Positions 17,399 through 23,570 of a stretch of 52,744 nucleotides of DNA are shown here, piece by piece. The stretch is taken from positions 1 through 52,744 of the forward strand of contig CAYMZF010000002.1 in the NCBI GenBank assembly GCA_964394905.1, in the 5' to 3' direction. The position numbers and the translations under genes are program-made. The DNA comes from GCA-002840305 sp964394905 (GTDB lineage: Bacteria; Patescibacteriota; Patescibacteriia; Patescibacteriales; UBA12465). The notes under the pieces are model-generated. The model did no database searches, was not told the origin of the DNA, and saw nothing but the letters and a program-made list of their open reading frames with translations. Numbering within the stretch: the stretch's first letter is position 1; each line of letters begins with the position of its first letter.

Positions 17399-17437
17399 AA
17401 AAATGCTTTTAGTTAATGCTAAAAGCATTTTAGTTTT
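17399..17437 (+). promoter_or_regulatory. Hairpin in the tRNA-Glu leader
   Basis: AAAATGCTTTTAG, a TTAATG loop and CTAAAAGCATTTT form a perfect 13-bp stem followed by AGTTTTTTA. It lies between the promoter and the tRNA, so it could be an attenuator, a processing signal, or a terminator left from an older arrangement. The function is not clear. Confidence 0.5.
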
Positions 17438-17452
17438 TTATGTGACTTTATT

Positions 17453-17524
17453 GGCCCCTTCGTCTATCGGTTAGGACACCAGGTTTTCAACCTGATAAGA
17501 TGGGTTCGACTCCCGTAGGGGTCA
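17453..17524 (+). tRNA. tRNA-Glu (UUC), integration site of the island
   Basis: This is a 72-nt cloverleaf with acceptor GGCCCCT/AGGGGTC, anticodon stem CCAGG/CCTGA (one C-A mismatch), loop TTTTCAA giving anticodon TTC (Glu), and T-arm GGGTTCGACTCCC. The discriminator is A17524 and no CCA is encoded. The 3' part from 17481 onward, with the terminator, is repeated exactly at 22589-22668. The gene therefore looks like the attL side of an integrated element that restored a complete tRNA. Confidence 0.97.
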
Positions 17525-17560
17525 CATTATAAAATAGGTTTTAAAACCTATTTTTTTGTT
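17481..17560 (+). repeat. Left 80-bp direct repeat (attL-like) within tRNA-Glu
   Basis: The block starts in the anticodon arm of tRNA-Glu and runs through its 3' end and terminator. It is identical over 80 bp to 22589-22668. The flanking bases differ on both sides (C versus T before, A versus T after). This is the classic footprint of tyrosine-recombinase integration into a tRNA gene. Confidence 0.92.
17531..17558 (+). terminator. Terminator of tRNA-Glu
   Basis: AAATAGGTTTTAAAACCTATTTTTTTG forms an 11-bp palindromic stem with a run of seven T. It is part of the duplicated att block. Confidence 0.85.
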
Positions 17561-17650
17561 ATACTTTTTTAAATATTAGATTTAATAGTTATAAGATTTT
17601 TATTTTTATTTTTTATATTTTACTAGCATGCTTATAAAATGTAATAAAAT

Positions 17651-17679
17651 TTGATTTTTGATAAAATTAGTGTTATTTT
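17651..17679 (+). promoter_or_regulatory. Putative promoter of the island's structured RNA
   Basis: TTGATT (17651-17656), a 17-bp spacer and TATTTT (17674-17679) are followed within 30 bp by the structured region. The boxes match 5 of 6 and 4 of 6 consensus positions. Confidence 0.5.
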
Positions 17680-17689
17680 AATAGTGATA

Positions 17690-17820
17690 ATTAAATTTGC
17701 CTAAACTTCTCTTGGGAGCATGGCAAAAAGTCCACGAAAGCAAAAATGGTCTTCTGACCGGTTTTTAGCTTTCGTGGCGCATATCTAAAAGATGTGTTAA
17801 TCGTGTCGGGGGACCTTTTT
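17690..17820 (+). ncRNA. Structured RNA or leader element at the head of the island
   Basis: The region holds a strong hairpin: CCACGAAAGC (17732-17741) pairs with GCTTTCGTGG (17768-17777), extended inward by AAAAA/TTTTT and GGTC-TTCT-GACC. A smaller hairpin, GCATATCT-AAA-AGATGTG, follows. An outer helix may close the set: CAAAAAGTCC near 17724 with GGACCTTTTTTG near 17811. The T run after GGGGGACC makes it terminator-like. No known riboswitch signature was recognised. It precedes a 36-codon membrane ORF by about 20 bp, so it could be a regulatory leader or an independent small RNA. Confidence 0.5.
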
Positions 17821-17840
17821 TGGTTTCTTACATTAATAAT

Positions 17841-17951
17841 ATGGATAATTTGGTAACAACTATTATCGAGTGGGTGTACATAATACTCTTATTTTTAGTT
17901 TTTGGACAAGTCTATAAAACATACGACGAGTATAAAAAAATAAAATTATAA
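17841..17951 (+). CDS. 36-residue membrane peptide
   Basis: The ORF starts at ATG 17841 and ends with TAA 17949-17951. It encodes a single hydrophobic helix at about residues 8-24 (IIEWVYIILLFLVFGQV), followed by a short charged tail with Tyr and Lys. There is no recognisable family. It comes directly after the structured RNA and its stop overlaps the likely start region of the next membrane protein. Such peptides can be toxins, regulators or small subunits, but nothing here decides among these. Confidence 0.5.
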   Translation: MDNLVTTIIEWVYIILLFLVFGQVYKTYDEYKKIKL

Positions 17952-18232
17952 AAATATCAACTACTGGATTTATAGCCATCTCAATTCTGTTTTTATTATT
18001 ATCGTATTCTTTTATTTACAAACCATATTTTACAAAAATGGGACAAATAATAAGAGAAACAAAAAGAGAACAAAAACTCGAGAAAAAAACTCTATATTAT
18101 GCTTGCGGTTTGCCAAAGGATAATAAACTTTATTTAAAATTATTAAAAGAGTGTAAAGAACTAGAAGTAAGAGCAGAATATGAGTCAGATTATCAAGATT
18201 GTGCTCCTAATTATATGGGTGGTTGTGATTAA
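17945..18232 (+). CDS. Membrane-anchored hypothetical protein, probable non-ATG start
   Basis: The first ATG in this frame is 18038, giving 64 residues. However, the frame is open back to 17936 and the upstream codons encode a clear membrane helix, TTGFIAISILFLLLSYSF. A start at ATT 17945 or ATA 17948 would overlap the previous stop in an ATAA arrangement like the common ATGA coupling, giving about 95 residues. The remainder is a Lys/Glu-rich segment, then YYACG, an ECKELE motif and a Cys-containing end (YQDCAPNYMGGCD). Four cysteines could bind metal or form disulfides. The function is unknown and the start is uncertain. Confidence 0.5.
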   Translation: MIKISTTGFIAISILFLLLSYSFIYKPYFTKMGQIIRETKREQKLEKKTLYYACGLPKDNKLYLKLLKECKELEVRAEYESDYQDCAPNYMGGCD

Positions 18233-18292
18233 TTTTTTTCTTTTATTTATTTTTCTCAATAGTACTTAATTTTTTTAATCTTCGTTAATTTT

Positions 18293-18313
18293 TGGACACA
18301 ATATGGACACAAT
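18293..18313 (+). repeat. Tandem TGGACACAAT repeat, 11-bp period
   Basis: TGGACACAAT occurs at 18293-18302 and again at 18304-18313, one helical turn apart, in an otherwise noncoding gap. Two sites on the same DNA face could bind a dimeric regulator or recombination protein, but chance cannot be excluded. Confidence 0.35.
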
Positions 18314-18599
18314 TTTTTATGTTCAGGACAGAAATAATATTTTATGAGAGATTTATTATATTTAACTTTTAAGTTGAGGGGGGAAGTTAATAAAAGATTT
18401 TATTTAATACTTTTTAAAAATATGTTATTATTAAAGTAATACTATTTGGTTAGTTCATGTAATAACCAGTTATACTCAATTTAAAAATACTTTTCTAATA
18501 GAGAATAAGGAACGATAGGCTTTTAAATAGAAATAAATTTGTTTTTTATTTATTTAAAGGTTAGCATAAAGTATTTTCTCTGTTCTGCTACAAAAAAGA

Positions 18600-18628
18600 T
18601 TTATTTATAAGAAGAAAATAAATATAGT
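18600..18628 (+). promoter_or_regulatory. Putative promoter of the zinc-ribbon gene array
   Basis: TTTATT (18600-18605), a 17-bp spacer and TATAGT (18623-18628) lie 29 bp before the ATG at 18658. The -10 box is good and the -35 box is weak. Confidence 0.45.
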
Positions 18629-18657
18629 ACAATTATAAAATATTAATCATTAAACCT

Positions 18658-19188
18658 ATGTTTTGTGTAAATTGCGGAAGTAAAATAGAAGATGGTTCAA
18701 AATTTTGCCACAATTGCGGAATTAACATTAATATTGATTTATCTACTCCTAAAAATGTAAAGAAAACTGAACAAGTTATTAAAACCAATGTAAAAACAGA
18801 TAATACAAGAGAGTCAGCGGAAGAATATCAAGCAAAAACAAATATTAAGAGCAAAGAAGAAGCAAAAAAATATCTAAACCAATTGAGGGTACTATTTTGG
18901 ATTGTATTTTTGAGTATTGTTGTAATACGTGTTTTAGGTGAATTAGAAAGCGAGCTAGTTGCCATTTTGTCTATACCTTACATAGGGCTATTGATTTATT
19001 TTATTGTTTTTTCAGTCAAAGTTCTAAAAGCTGAAAAATTATCAAGTGTTAATGCGTTATGGTGTATATTTTTTGCTCCGATTAGCTGGTTGTATATTTA
19101 TCCGTTAATGGCTGATCCACTCAAGATAATTCTGGAAGAAAAACAGCCACCAATTCGTTTAAACGAGACAGAAAAAAACAAAAGATAG
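18658..19188 (+). CDS. Zinc-ribbon membrane protein
   Basis: This 176-residue protein begins with a zinc ribbon: cysteines at 3, 6, 17 and 20 in MFCVNCG...FCHNCG. A charged Lys/Thr-rich linker (about residues 25-78) follows. Two or three membrane helices come next (about 80-97, 101-122 and 130-150, including IPYIGLLIYFIVFSV and WCIFFAPISWLYIYPLM). A short charged tail ends the protein. The ribbon would be cytoplasmic if the N-terminus is inside. The first zinc ribbon is identical in geometry to those of the following genes. A 107-bp gap with a broken membrane-helix frame separates it from the next gene. Confidence 0.8.
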   Translation: MFCVNCGSKIEDGSKFCHNCGININIDLSTPKNVKKTEQVIKTNVKTDNTRESAEEYQAKTNIKSKEEAKKYLNQLRVLFWIVFLSIVVIRVLGELESELVAILSIPYIGLLIYFIVFSVKVLKAEKLSSVNALWCIFFAPISWLYIYPLMADPLKIILEEKQPPIRLNETEKNKR

Positions 19189-19217
19189 TTGAAGTTAATA
19201 AAAAATTTTAGAGAAAT

Positions 19218-19289
19218 TTCTGGATATTTACCGGTGTTGTAGTTGGTATTTTTGCTGTTAGTTTAATTGTAATATTTTTATTAAATTAA
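19218..19289 (+). pseudogene. Remnant membrane-helix frame between zinc-ribbon genes
   Basis: The frame 19218-19289 reads FWIFTGVVVGIFAVSLIVIF and ends LLN-stop, a clean membrane helix, but it has no ATG/GTG/TTG start. A TAG (19206-19208) lies just upstream in the same frame. It resembles the tail of a zinc-ribbon/helix gene that was truncated or frameshifted. Chance cannot be excluded for such a short stretch. Confidence 0.3.
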
Positions 19290-19295
19290 AAAAAT

Positions 19296-20198
19296 ATGTT
19301 TTGTAAAAATTGTGGGAAAGAATTAAATGAAAATCAAAGATTTTGTATCAGTTGTGGTGTTAAATTTTCAGGTATAAATAAAGAAGAAAAAGAAGCACCA
19401 AAAGTACAATTTAAACCTGTTTCACAAAATAAAAAATTGTGGAGTGCTAGGAAAATTATTACAATTCTTGTAATACTCGCAATAATAGGAATTGGCATTT
19501 ATAATAGCCTAGATGAAGATGTAATTATTAAAAATAATGAGGGATTATCAAATTTTGATTCGGGAAATAGTCAGGTTGCAATAAATCAATTTCAACAAGC
19601 AAGCCAAGATGCAGTATCTAATGAAAATAAAATAAACTCTCTAAAAAATCTTGCTTTTGTATACACTACAGAAGGACAGAATGAACAAGCACTTAGTACT
19701 TTTAAAGAGGCATTAAATTTAACAAAAGTTAATTCTTTTGATTATTATTTAATTTCTGGTGAAATTGCTTTATTAGAATATAAACCAAATTCAGCAATTT
19801 TAAGTTATAATAAGGCATATGAGCTTGATTCAAATAATTTTCAAATAAATAATTCTCTTGCTTTATTTTATCTAGACCTTGAAGAAATTGCACCTCAGTA
19901 TACAGATTATTCTAAAGCATTGACCTATGCAAAAAAAGCATATGAATATGATTCTGAAAAATCTGAAATTTCTAAACAAAATTTAGCAATAGCATATTAT
20001 TTTAATGATAATTTTGATCAAACAATTTCTTTATTATCTACAACAAACCTTACCCAACACCCATATGCCGCTTTTTGGTTAGGACTTTCTTATTTAGAAA
20101 AAGAAGATGAAATAAATGCTCGAATTAATTTTCAAAAAGCTATAGAGGGTGGTGCAGAAATGCCACAAGAAATAATTAATTATTTAAATTCTAACTAA
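19296..20198 (+). CDS. Zinc-ribbon, single-pass membrane, TPR-repeat protein
   Basis: The 300-residue protein starts with the shared ribbon (cysteines 3, 6, 17, 20 in MFCKNCG...FCISCG). A basic linker comes next, then one membrane helix at about residues 52-69 (IITILVILAIIGIGIYNSL). The remaining 230 residues are helical tetratricopeptide-like repeats. These include a repeat with LAFVYTTEGQNEQALSTFKEAL and a later one with AFWLGLSYLEKEDEINARINFQKAI. TPR domains are protein-binding scaffolds, so this is a plausible assembly subunit. The next gene starts 6 bp after its stop, suggesting an operon with 20205-21912. Confidence 0.8.
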   Translation: MFCKNCGKELNENQRFCISCGVKFSGINKEEKEAPKVQFKPVSQNKKLWSARKIITILVILAIIGIGIYNSLDEDVIIKNNEGLSNFDSGNSQVAINQFQQASQDAVSNENKINSLKNLAFVYTTEGQNEQALSTFKEALNLTKVNSFDYYLISGEIALLEYKPNSAILSYNKAYELDSNNFQINNSLALFYLDLEEIAPQYTDYSKALTYAKKAYEYDSEKSEISKQNLAIAYYFNDNFDQTISLLSTTNLTQHPYAAFWLGLSYLEKEDEINARINFQKAIEGGAEMPQEIINYLNSN

Positions 20199-20204
20199 AA
20201 TAAT

Positions 20205-20579
20205 ATGTTTTGCGAAAAATGTGGAAACAAATTAAAAGAAAATCATAAATTTTGTACTGAATGCGGACATTTAAATTTAGATAAACAAGAATTTAAAAAA
20301 ACTTCCTCAAATATTTTGGAACAAAAATGGTGGTTTCGTTTAGCTAAAGTTTTATATATATTTTTATACATACCTTTGCCATTTGTTATAATTGAGGTTT
20401 GGTCAGATAACACTCCATCTCATTATTATTATGATGATTCATATAGTGAGGCATTTTGGTACTCATTACTTACTTTAGTTGTTTGGGTTGTTATCTTAAG
20501 ATTAATAAAAATTACTTTTCTTTACATAGCTTTTGGAAAAAAACCACAATGGAAAAAAGAATTTAAAAAAATTTTATAA
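20205..20579 (+). CDS. Zinc-ribbon membrane protein (124 aa)
   Basis: It has the shared N-terminal ribbon (cysteines 3, 6, 17, 20 in MFCEKCG...FCTECG) and a short polar linker. A membrane helix lies at about residues 47-66 (LAKVLYIFLYIPLPFVIIEV), followed by an acidic, Tyr/Asp/Ser-rich loop and a second helix at about 85-108 (FWYSLLTLVVWVVILRLIKI). It ends in a basic tail. The spacing is tight: 6 bp from the upstream TPR gene and 2 bp to the next. Function unknown. Confidence 0.8.
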   Translation: MFCEKCGNKLKENHKFCTECGHLNLDKQEFKKTSSNILEQKWWFRLAKVLYIFLYIPLPFVIIEVWSDNTPSHYYYDDSYSEAFWYSLLTLVVWVVILRLIKITFLYIAFGKKPQWKKEFKKIL

Positions 20580-20581
20580 AT

Positions 20582-21040
20582 ATGATTATTTTCGGCTGGG
20601 GATACCAGACAATAAAAAACATTGGCCCAACATTTAAAAATCGTTGTAGTCACTGCAATAATGAAGATTATTGGATACTTACAAAATATATTACTTGGTT
20701 TACTTTGTTTTTTATTCCAGTCATTCCTTATTCGATTAAATATTTTTTAAGTTGCCCAATTTGCCAGTATGGCATAATTCTTGATAGTAACCAATTGGAG
20801 CAAATTAAACCAATTGCAGAAGCAAATCAATTGTTAATTGATGGAAAAATAACAGAAATAGAATATAAAGCTAAAGTTGAACAACTAGATAGCGAGGTAC
20901 CATCGGTTGAGGGTGAAGTTATTAAAGAGAAGTTTTTAAATAATACAGGAGAAACTAATAAATTTTGTTCTGAGTGTGGTACAAAAATAACCGAAGGCAC
21001 AAAATTTTGTGGTAATTGCGGCGCAAAAATTTTTAACTAA
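20582..21040 (+). CDS. Double zinc-ribbon protein with SHOCT-like segment
   Basis: This 152-residue protein reverses the module order of its neighbours. The N-terminal half is a zinc_ribbon_15/17-like domain (C22, C25, C58, C61) whose loop contains the hydrophobic WFTLFFIPVIPYS stretch typical of that family. A SHOCT-like segment follows (LLIDGKITEIEYKAKVEQL, about residues 83-101). The shared C-X2-C-X10-C-X2-C ribbon sits at the extreme C-terminus (C129, C132, C143, C146). SHOCT segments are thought to mediate oligomerisation. It is cotranscribed with the flanking zinc-ribbon genes (2 bp and 5 bp gaps). Confidence 0.8.
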   Translation: MIIFGWGYQTIKNIGPTFKNRCSHCNNEDYWILTKYITWFTLFFIPVIPYSIKYFLSCPICQYGIILDSNQLEQIKPIAEANQLLIDGKITEIEYKAKVEQLDSEVPSVEGEVIKEKFLNNTGETNKFCSECGTKITEGTKFCGNCGAKIFN

Positions 21041-21045
21041 AAAGT

Positions 21046-21912
21046 ATGTTTTGTATAAAATGTGGAAACGAGATAAAAGAAAGCTCAAAATACTGTACAA
21101 AGTGTGGTAGTGAATTTTTAAATGACAAAAAAATCAAATCTAAATCAAAATTTTTTGCAAAAAGAAAATTGCTTTATATTTTCGGGGGTTTATTTATTGT
21201 TGCAATAAGTTTATATTTTTTAAATTCATTTTTTAGTACATCAAATAGTAATAATTATGATGTAGCATCTTCCGTTGTGAATATTTATTGTGAAGGTAAG
21301 GATGATGAAGAGATTATTAGTGGATCAGGAACAATATTTTCTGAAGACGGCTTGGTATTAACCAATGCTCATATAATTCCAGAAAGTGCAAAAGATGATA
21401 TTTATATTGATGACACACTATGTTTTGTTGTTTTGCCAGACCCAGTCACTGGTGCACCCGACGAAATTTATTATGCCTATCCAATATTAGATGAAAATCT
21501 AAGTGATGAGTATGATTTAGCTTTTTTACAAATTCATGATGTTTTTTATGATGAAGAAGAAGGATTGTATTATGGCGAATTTCCTAAAAAATTTCCTGCT
21601 TATGTAGATAAAAAACAATGTAGTAGTGATAGTGTAAAACTTGGTGAACCAGTAAAAATATACGGATACCCCGCAATTAGTGGCGGATATGCTCTTACAA
21701 TCACGGACGGTGTTGTTAGTAGTTTATTAGTTGATGAGGGTTTAATAATAACCTCTGCAAAAATTAGTTATGGTAATTCTGGGGGGTTAGCAGTTGATCA
21801 AAATGGATGTATGATTGGAATACCTTCAATGGTAACTGGAGATGAAAACGAAAGTTTGGGCGTAATCATTTCAAACGATTTAATAAATGAATTTATTGAT
21901 AAAATCAAATAG
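21046..21912 (+). CDS. Zinc-ribbon membrane-anchored trypsin-like (HtrA-type) protease
   Basis: The 288-residue protein has the shared N-terminal ribbon (cysteines 3, 6, 17, 20), a basic linker and one membrane helix at about residues 42-60. An extracytoplasmic S1-type protease domain follows. The catalytic triad is intact: His109 in LVLTNAHII, Asp157 in YDLAFLQI, and Ser245 in SYGNSGGLA. There is no PDZ domain, unlike typical DegP/HtrA. The ribbon would stay inside the cell and the protease outside. A short extra loop with a possible disulfide (EDD-rich insertion around the CFVVLPDP segment) precedes the Asp. It ends the tightly packed run 19296-21912. Confidence 0.88.
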   Translation: MFCIKCGNEIKESSKYCTKCGSEFLNDKKIKSKSKFFAKRKLLYIFGGLFIVAISLYFLNSFFSTSNSNNYDVASSVVNIYCEGKDDEEIISGSGTIFSEDGLVLTNAHIIPESAKDDIYIDDTLCFVVLPDPVTGAPDEIYYAYPILDENLSDEYDLAFLQIHDVFYDEEEGLYYGEFPKKFPAYVDKKQCSSDSVKLGEPVKIYGYPAISGGYALTITDGVVSSLLVDEGLIITSAKISYGNSGGLAVDQNGCMIGIPSMVTGDENESLGVIISNDLINEFIDKIK

Positions 21913-21955
21913 ATTTTTTGGTTGGGGCAATTTACCTATAATAGCGTGTATGCGA

Positions 21956-21990
21956 TTTGGGTTTTTATGAAAAAAATCACCCAAATTATT
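21956..21990 (+). terminator. Possible terminator after the protease gene
   Basis: ATTTGGGT and ACCCAAAT form an 8-bp stem around an A/T-rich loop, followed by TATTTGTTT. The tail is not a clean T run, so confidence is moderate. Confidence 0.45.
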
Positions 21991-22021
21991 TGTTTCCTTA
22001 ATTATTAACTATTAAAAATAT

Positions 22022-22237
22022 ATGGAAAAACAAAAAAATTCTAGTACTATTAAAAAAACAATTTTCTTTGTTATATGTGCATTTTTAGTTATTGGTACTT
22101 TAGCTGGTAAAAATCTTAAATATATTACTGATTGGAGTACATCGGAATTAGTAGGTTTTAATATTTGGTCACTAATCGCCATTTTTGGCGGTGCTTATTT
22201 GATATATTTAGGTGTGAAAATAATTAATCGTTTGTAA
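22022..22237 (+). CDS. Small two-helix membrane protein (71 aa)
   Basis: It has a Lys/Ser-rich start and two predicted membrane helices (about residues 13-31, IFFVICAFLVIGTLAG, and 47-68, FNIWSLIAIFGGAYLIYLG). Function unknown. It lies in the island downstream of the zinc-ribbon run with a 109-bp gap that holds a hairpin, so it is probably a separate unit. Confidence 0.55.
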   Translation: MEKQKNSSTIKKTIFFVICAFLVIGTLAGKNLKYITDWSTSELVGFNIWSLIAIFGGAYLIYLGVKIINRL

Positions 22238-22442
22238 CTTCATATACATACGAACGTTTATTAAAATATTCCTTTTATTTTTTGGGCTATTACTCAATTG
22301 TCTTAAATTTTTAATTTTTTATTAATTAAAAAAGGGTAATAAGGAGTTTTTTACTACGTTTTAAAAATGATTTAATTATAGTGAGTTGTTAAGAATGTTA
22401 GATAATGAAGAAGAATAAAAATATAAAAAATAATTATTAAAA

Positions 22443-22640
22443 ATGTCTCAAAAATTTTTAGAATTTCATATAAAAGCAAATGATTGTTTTGGTATTTTAG
22501 CCACTATATTAAGTTTAATTAGCCAAAATATAGAAAAAAATAAAAGTAGGAGTTTAAATTTAAAAGTATTAAAAAGTATTCCTCTAATAGGTTTTCAACC
22601 TGATAAGATGGGTTCGACTCCCGTAGGGGTCACATTATAA
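22443..22640 (+). CDS. Doubtful ORF running into the right att repeat
   Basis: This 65-codon frame reads through an AT-rich region. Its last 17 codons (from about 22590) are translation of the duplicated tRNA-Glu fragment. The first 48 codons (MSQKFLEFHIKANDCFGILA...) have a plausible amphipathic character, but no family was recognised. It is either a small island-edge gene whose end was rewritten by integration or a chance frame. Confidence 0.3.
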   Translation: MSQKFLEFHIKANDCFGILATILSLISQNIEKNKSRSLNLKVLKSIPLIGFQPDKMGSTPVGVTL

Positions 22641-22668
22641 AATAGGTTTTAAAACCTATTTTTTTGTT
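22589..22668 (+). repeat. Right 80-bp direct repeat (attR-like, partial tRNA-Glu)
   Basis: This is an exact copy of 17481-17560: half an anticodon arm, the T-arm, the acceptor 3' strand and the tRNA terminator. The 5' half of a tRNA is missing here, so this copy is not a functional tRNA. Confidence 0.92.
22639..22666 (+). terminator. Duplicate tRNA-Glu terminator in the right repeat
   Basis: This has the same palindromic AAATAGGTTTTAAAACCTATTT stem plus T run as 17531-17558. It isolates the island from the TspO-like gene downstream. Confidence 0.8.
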
Positions 22669-22714
22669 TATAAAAATGATATAATTATGGCAGATTATAA
22701 TTAATAAATGAGTT

Positions 22715-23509
22715 ATGAAAAAAACAATGTTAATAAAAATAATTACCGCCATTTCTTATGTATCTATGGTTGTAATAAATATGTTAGCCAATATCTTACC
22801 CTTTAATGACAGAACTACCGGAGAGATATCAAATCTGTATCCCAATCTTTTTGCTCCGACCGCTTTAACTTTTTCTATTTGGGGACTTATTTATTTAGTA
22901 TTGGGTATTTATGTTTTATATCAATTTGGTCTTTTTCAAAAAAATAAGGGTCGAGATAAAAATAAATTATTTTTAAATATTGATCTTTACTTTATAATAA
23001 CTTGTTTGGCTAATATGTTATGGATGTTTTGTTGGCATTATGATTTTATCGGACTTTCGGTTATTTGTATAATTATTTTATTATTAGCTTTAATTAAAAT
23101 TGCTCAAATTTTAAAAAAAGAAAAATTTTCTTTTAAAGAAGAATTATTCATGGCCATGCCTTTTTATGGTTATTTCGGTTGGATTACTGTAGCAACTATC
23201 GCCAATATTTCCGTTTTTCTGGTAAGTATAAACTGGAATGGCTTCGGTTTAGCGGAAAATTATTGGACGGTTATAATGTTAATAATTGGAGCTATTATTG
23301 GAAGTATAGTAATGATTAGAGAAAAAACTTTATCATATGGAATAGTTATGATTTGGGCTTATTTAGGTATTTGGCTTAAACATATTTCTCATGCTGAATT
23401 TAATAGTAGATATCCCGAGATAATAATTACCGCAATTGTTTGTCTAGCTCCATTTTTAATAATTGAAGGATACTTGTTGTGTAAAAAATATGATAAACGT
23501 TTAAGATAG
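22715..23509 (+). CDS. TspO/MBR-like tryptophan-rich membrane protein
   Basis: The 264-residue polytopic protein has about seven or eight membrane helices. The segment NLYPNLFAPTALTFSIWGLIYL closely resembles the TspO-related tryptophan-rich sensory protein family, although the total length is greater than the 160 residues of classical TspO. Trp residues cluster in helices 3-7. Classical TspO binds porphyrins and related ligands. Function here is not known. It is chromosomal backbone: the att repeat ends 46 bp upstream, and codon usage returns to host style. Confidence 0.75.
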   Translation: MKKTMLIKIITAISYVSMVVINMLANILPFNDRTTGEISNLYPNLFAPTALTFSIWGLIYLVLGIYVLYQFGLFQKNKGRDKNKLFLNIDLYFIITCLANMLWMFCWHYDFIGLSVICIIILLLALIKIAQILKKEKFSFKEELFMAMPFYGYFGWITVATIANISVFLVSINWNGFGLAENYWTVIMLIIGAIIGSIVMIREKTLSYGIVMIWAYLGIWLKHISHAEFNSRYPEIIITAIVCLAPFLIIEGYLLCKKYDKRLR

Positions 23510-23526
23510 ATAATTAAATTATAAAA

Positions 23527-23555
23527 AAATAGACAATTAAAAATTGTCTATTTTT
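23527..23555. terminator. Bidirectional terminator
   Basis: AAATAGACAATT and AATTGTCTATTTTT form a 12-bp stem with A and T tracts. It lies between the convergent TspO-like (+) and ychF (-) genes. Confidence 0.85.
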
Positions 23556-23570
23556 GTTTGTCAAATATAA

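Larger units (their letters stand above)
18233..18657. other. 425-bp gene-poor gap inside the island
   Basis: No convincing coding frame is present on either strand. Visible are the TGGACACAAT tandem pair (18293-18313), a GGGGGG tract near 18375 and a promoter-like pair at 18600-18628 feeding the zinc-ribbon genes. The rest is AT-rich sequence without a structure I can support. Confidence 0.6.
17481..22668. mobile_element. tRNA-Glu genomic island bounded by 80-bp direct repeats, no integrase
   Basis: The direct repeats at 17481-17560 and 22589-22668 delimit a 5108-bp unit. Removing one unit rejoins an intact tRNA-Glu and its terminator to the TspO-like gene at 22715. The cargo is a structured RNA, tiny membrane proteins, five zinc-ribbon genes including a protease, and more tiny open frames. 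No recombinase, relaxase, replication or capsid gene is visible, so mobility would have to be provided in trans. Coding style differs from the flanks: the CCG-rich and GCC-rich codons of neighbouring genes are scarce here and intergenic gaps are longer. Perfect repeat identity suggests recent insertion. Confidence 0.85.
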
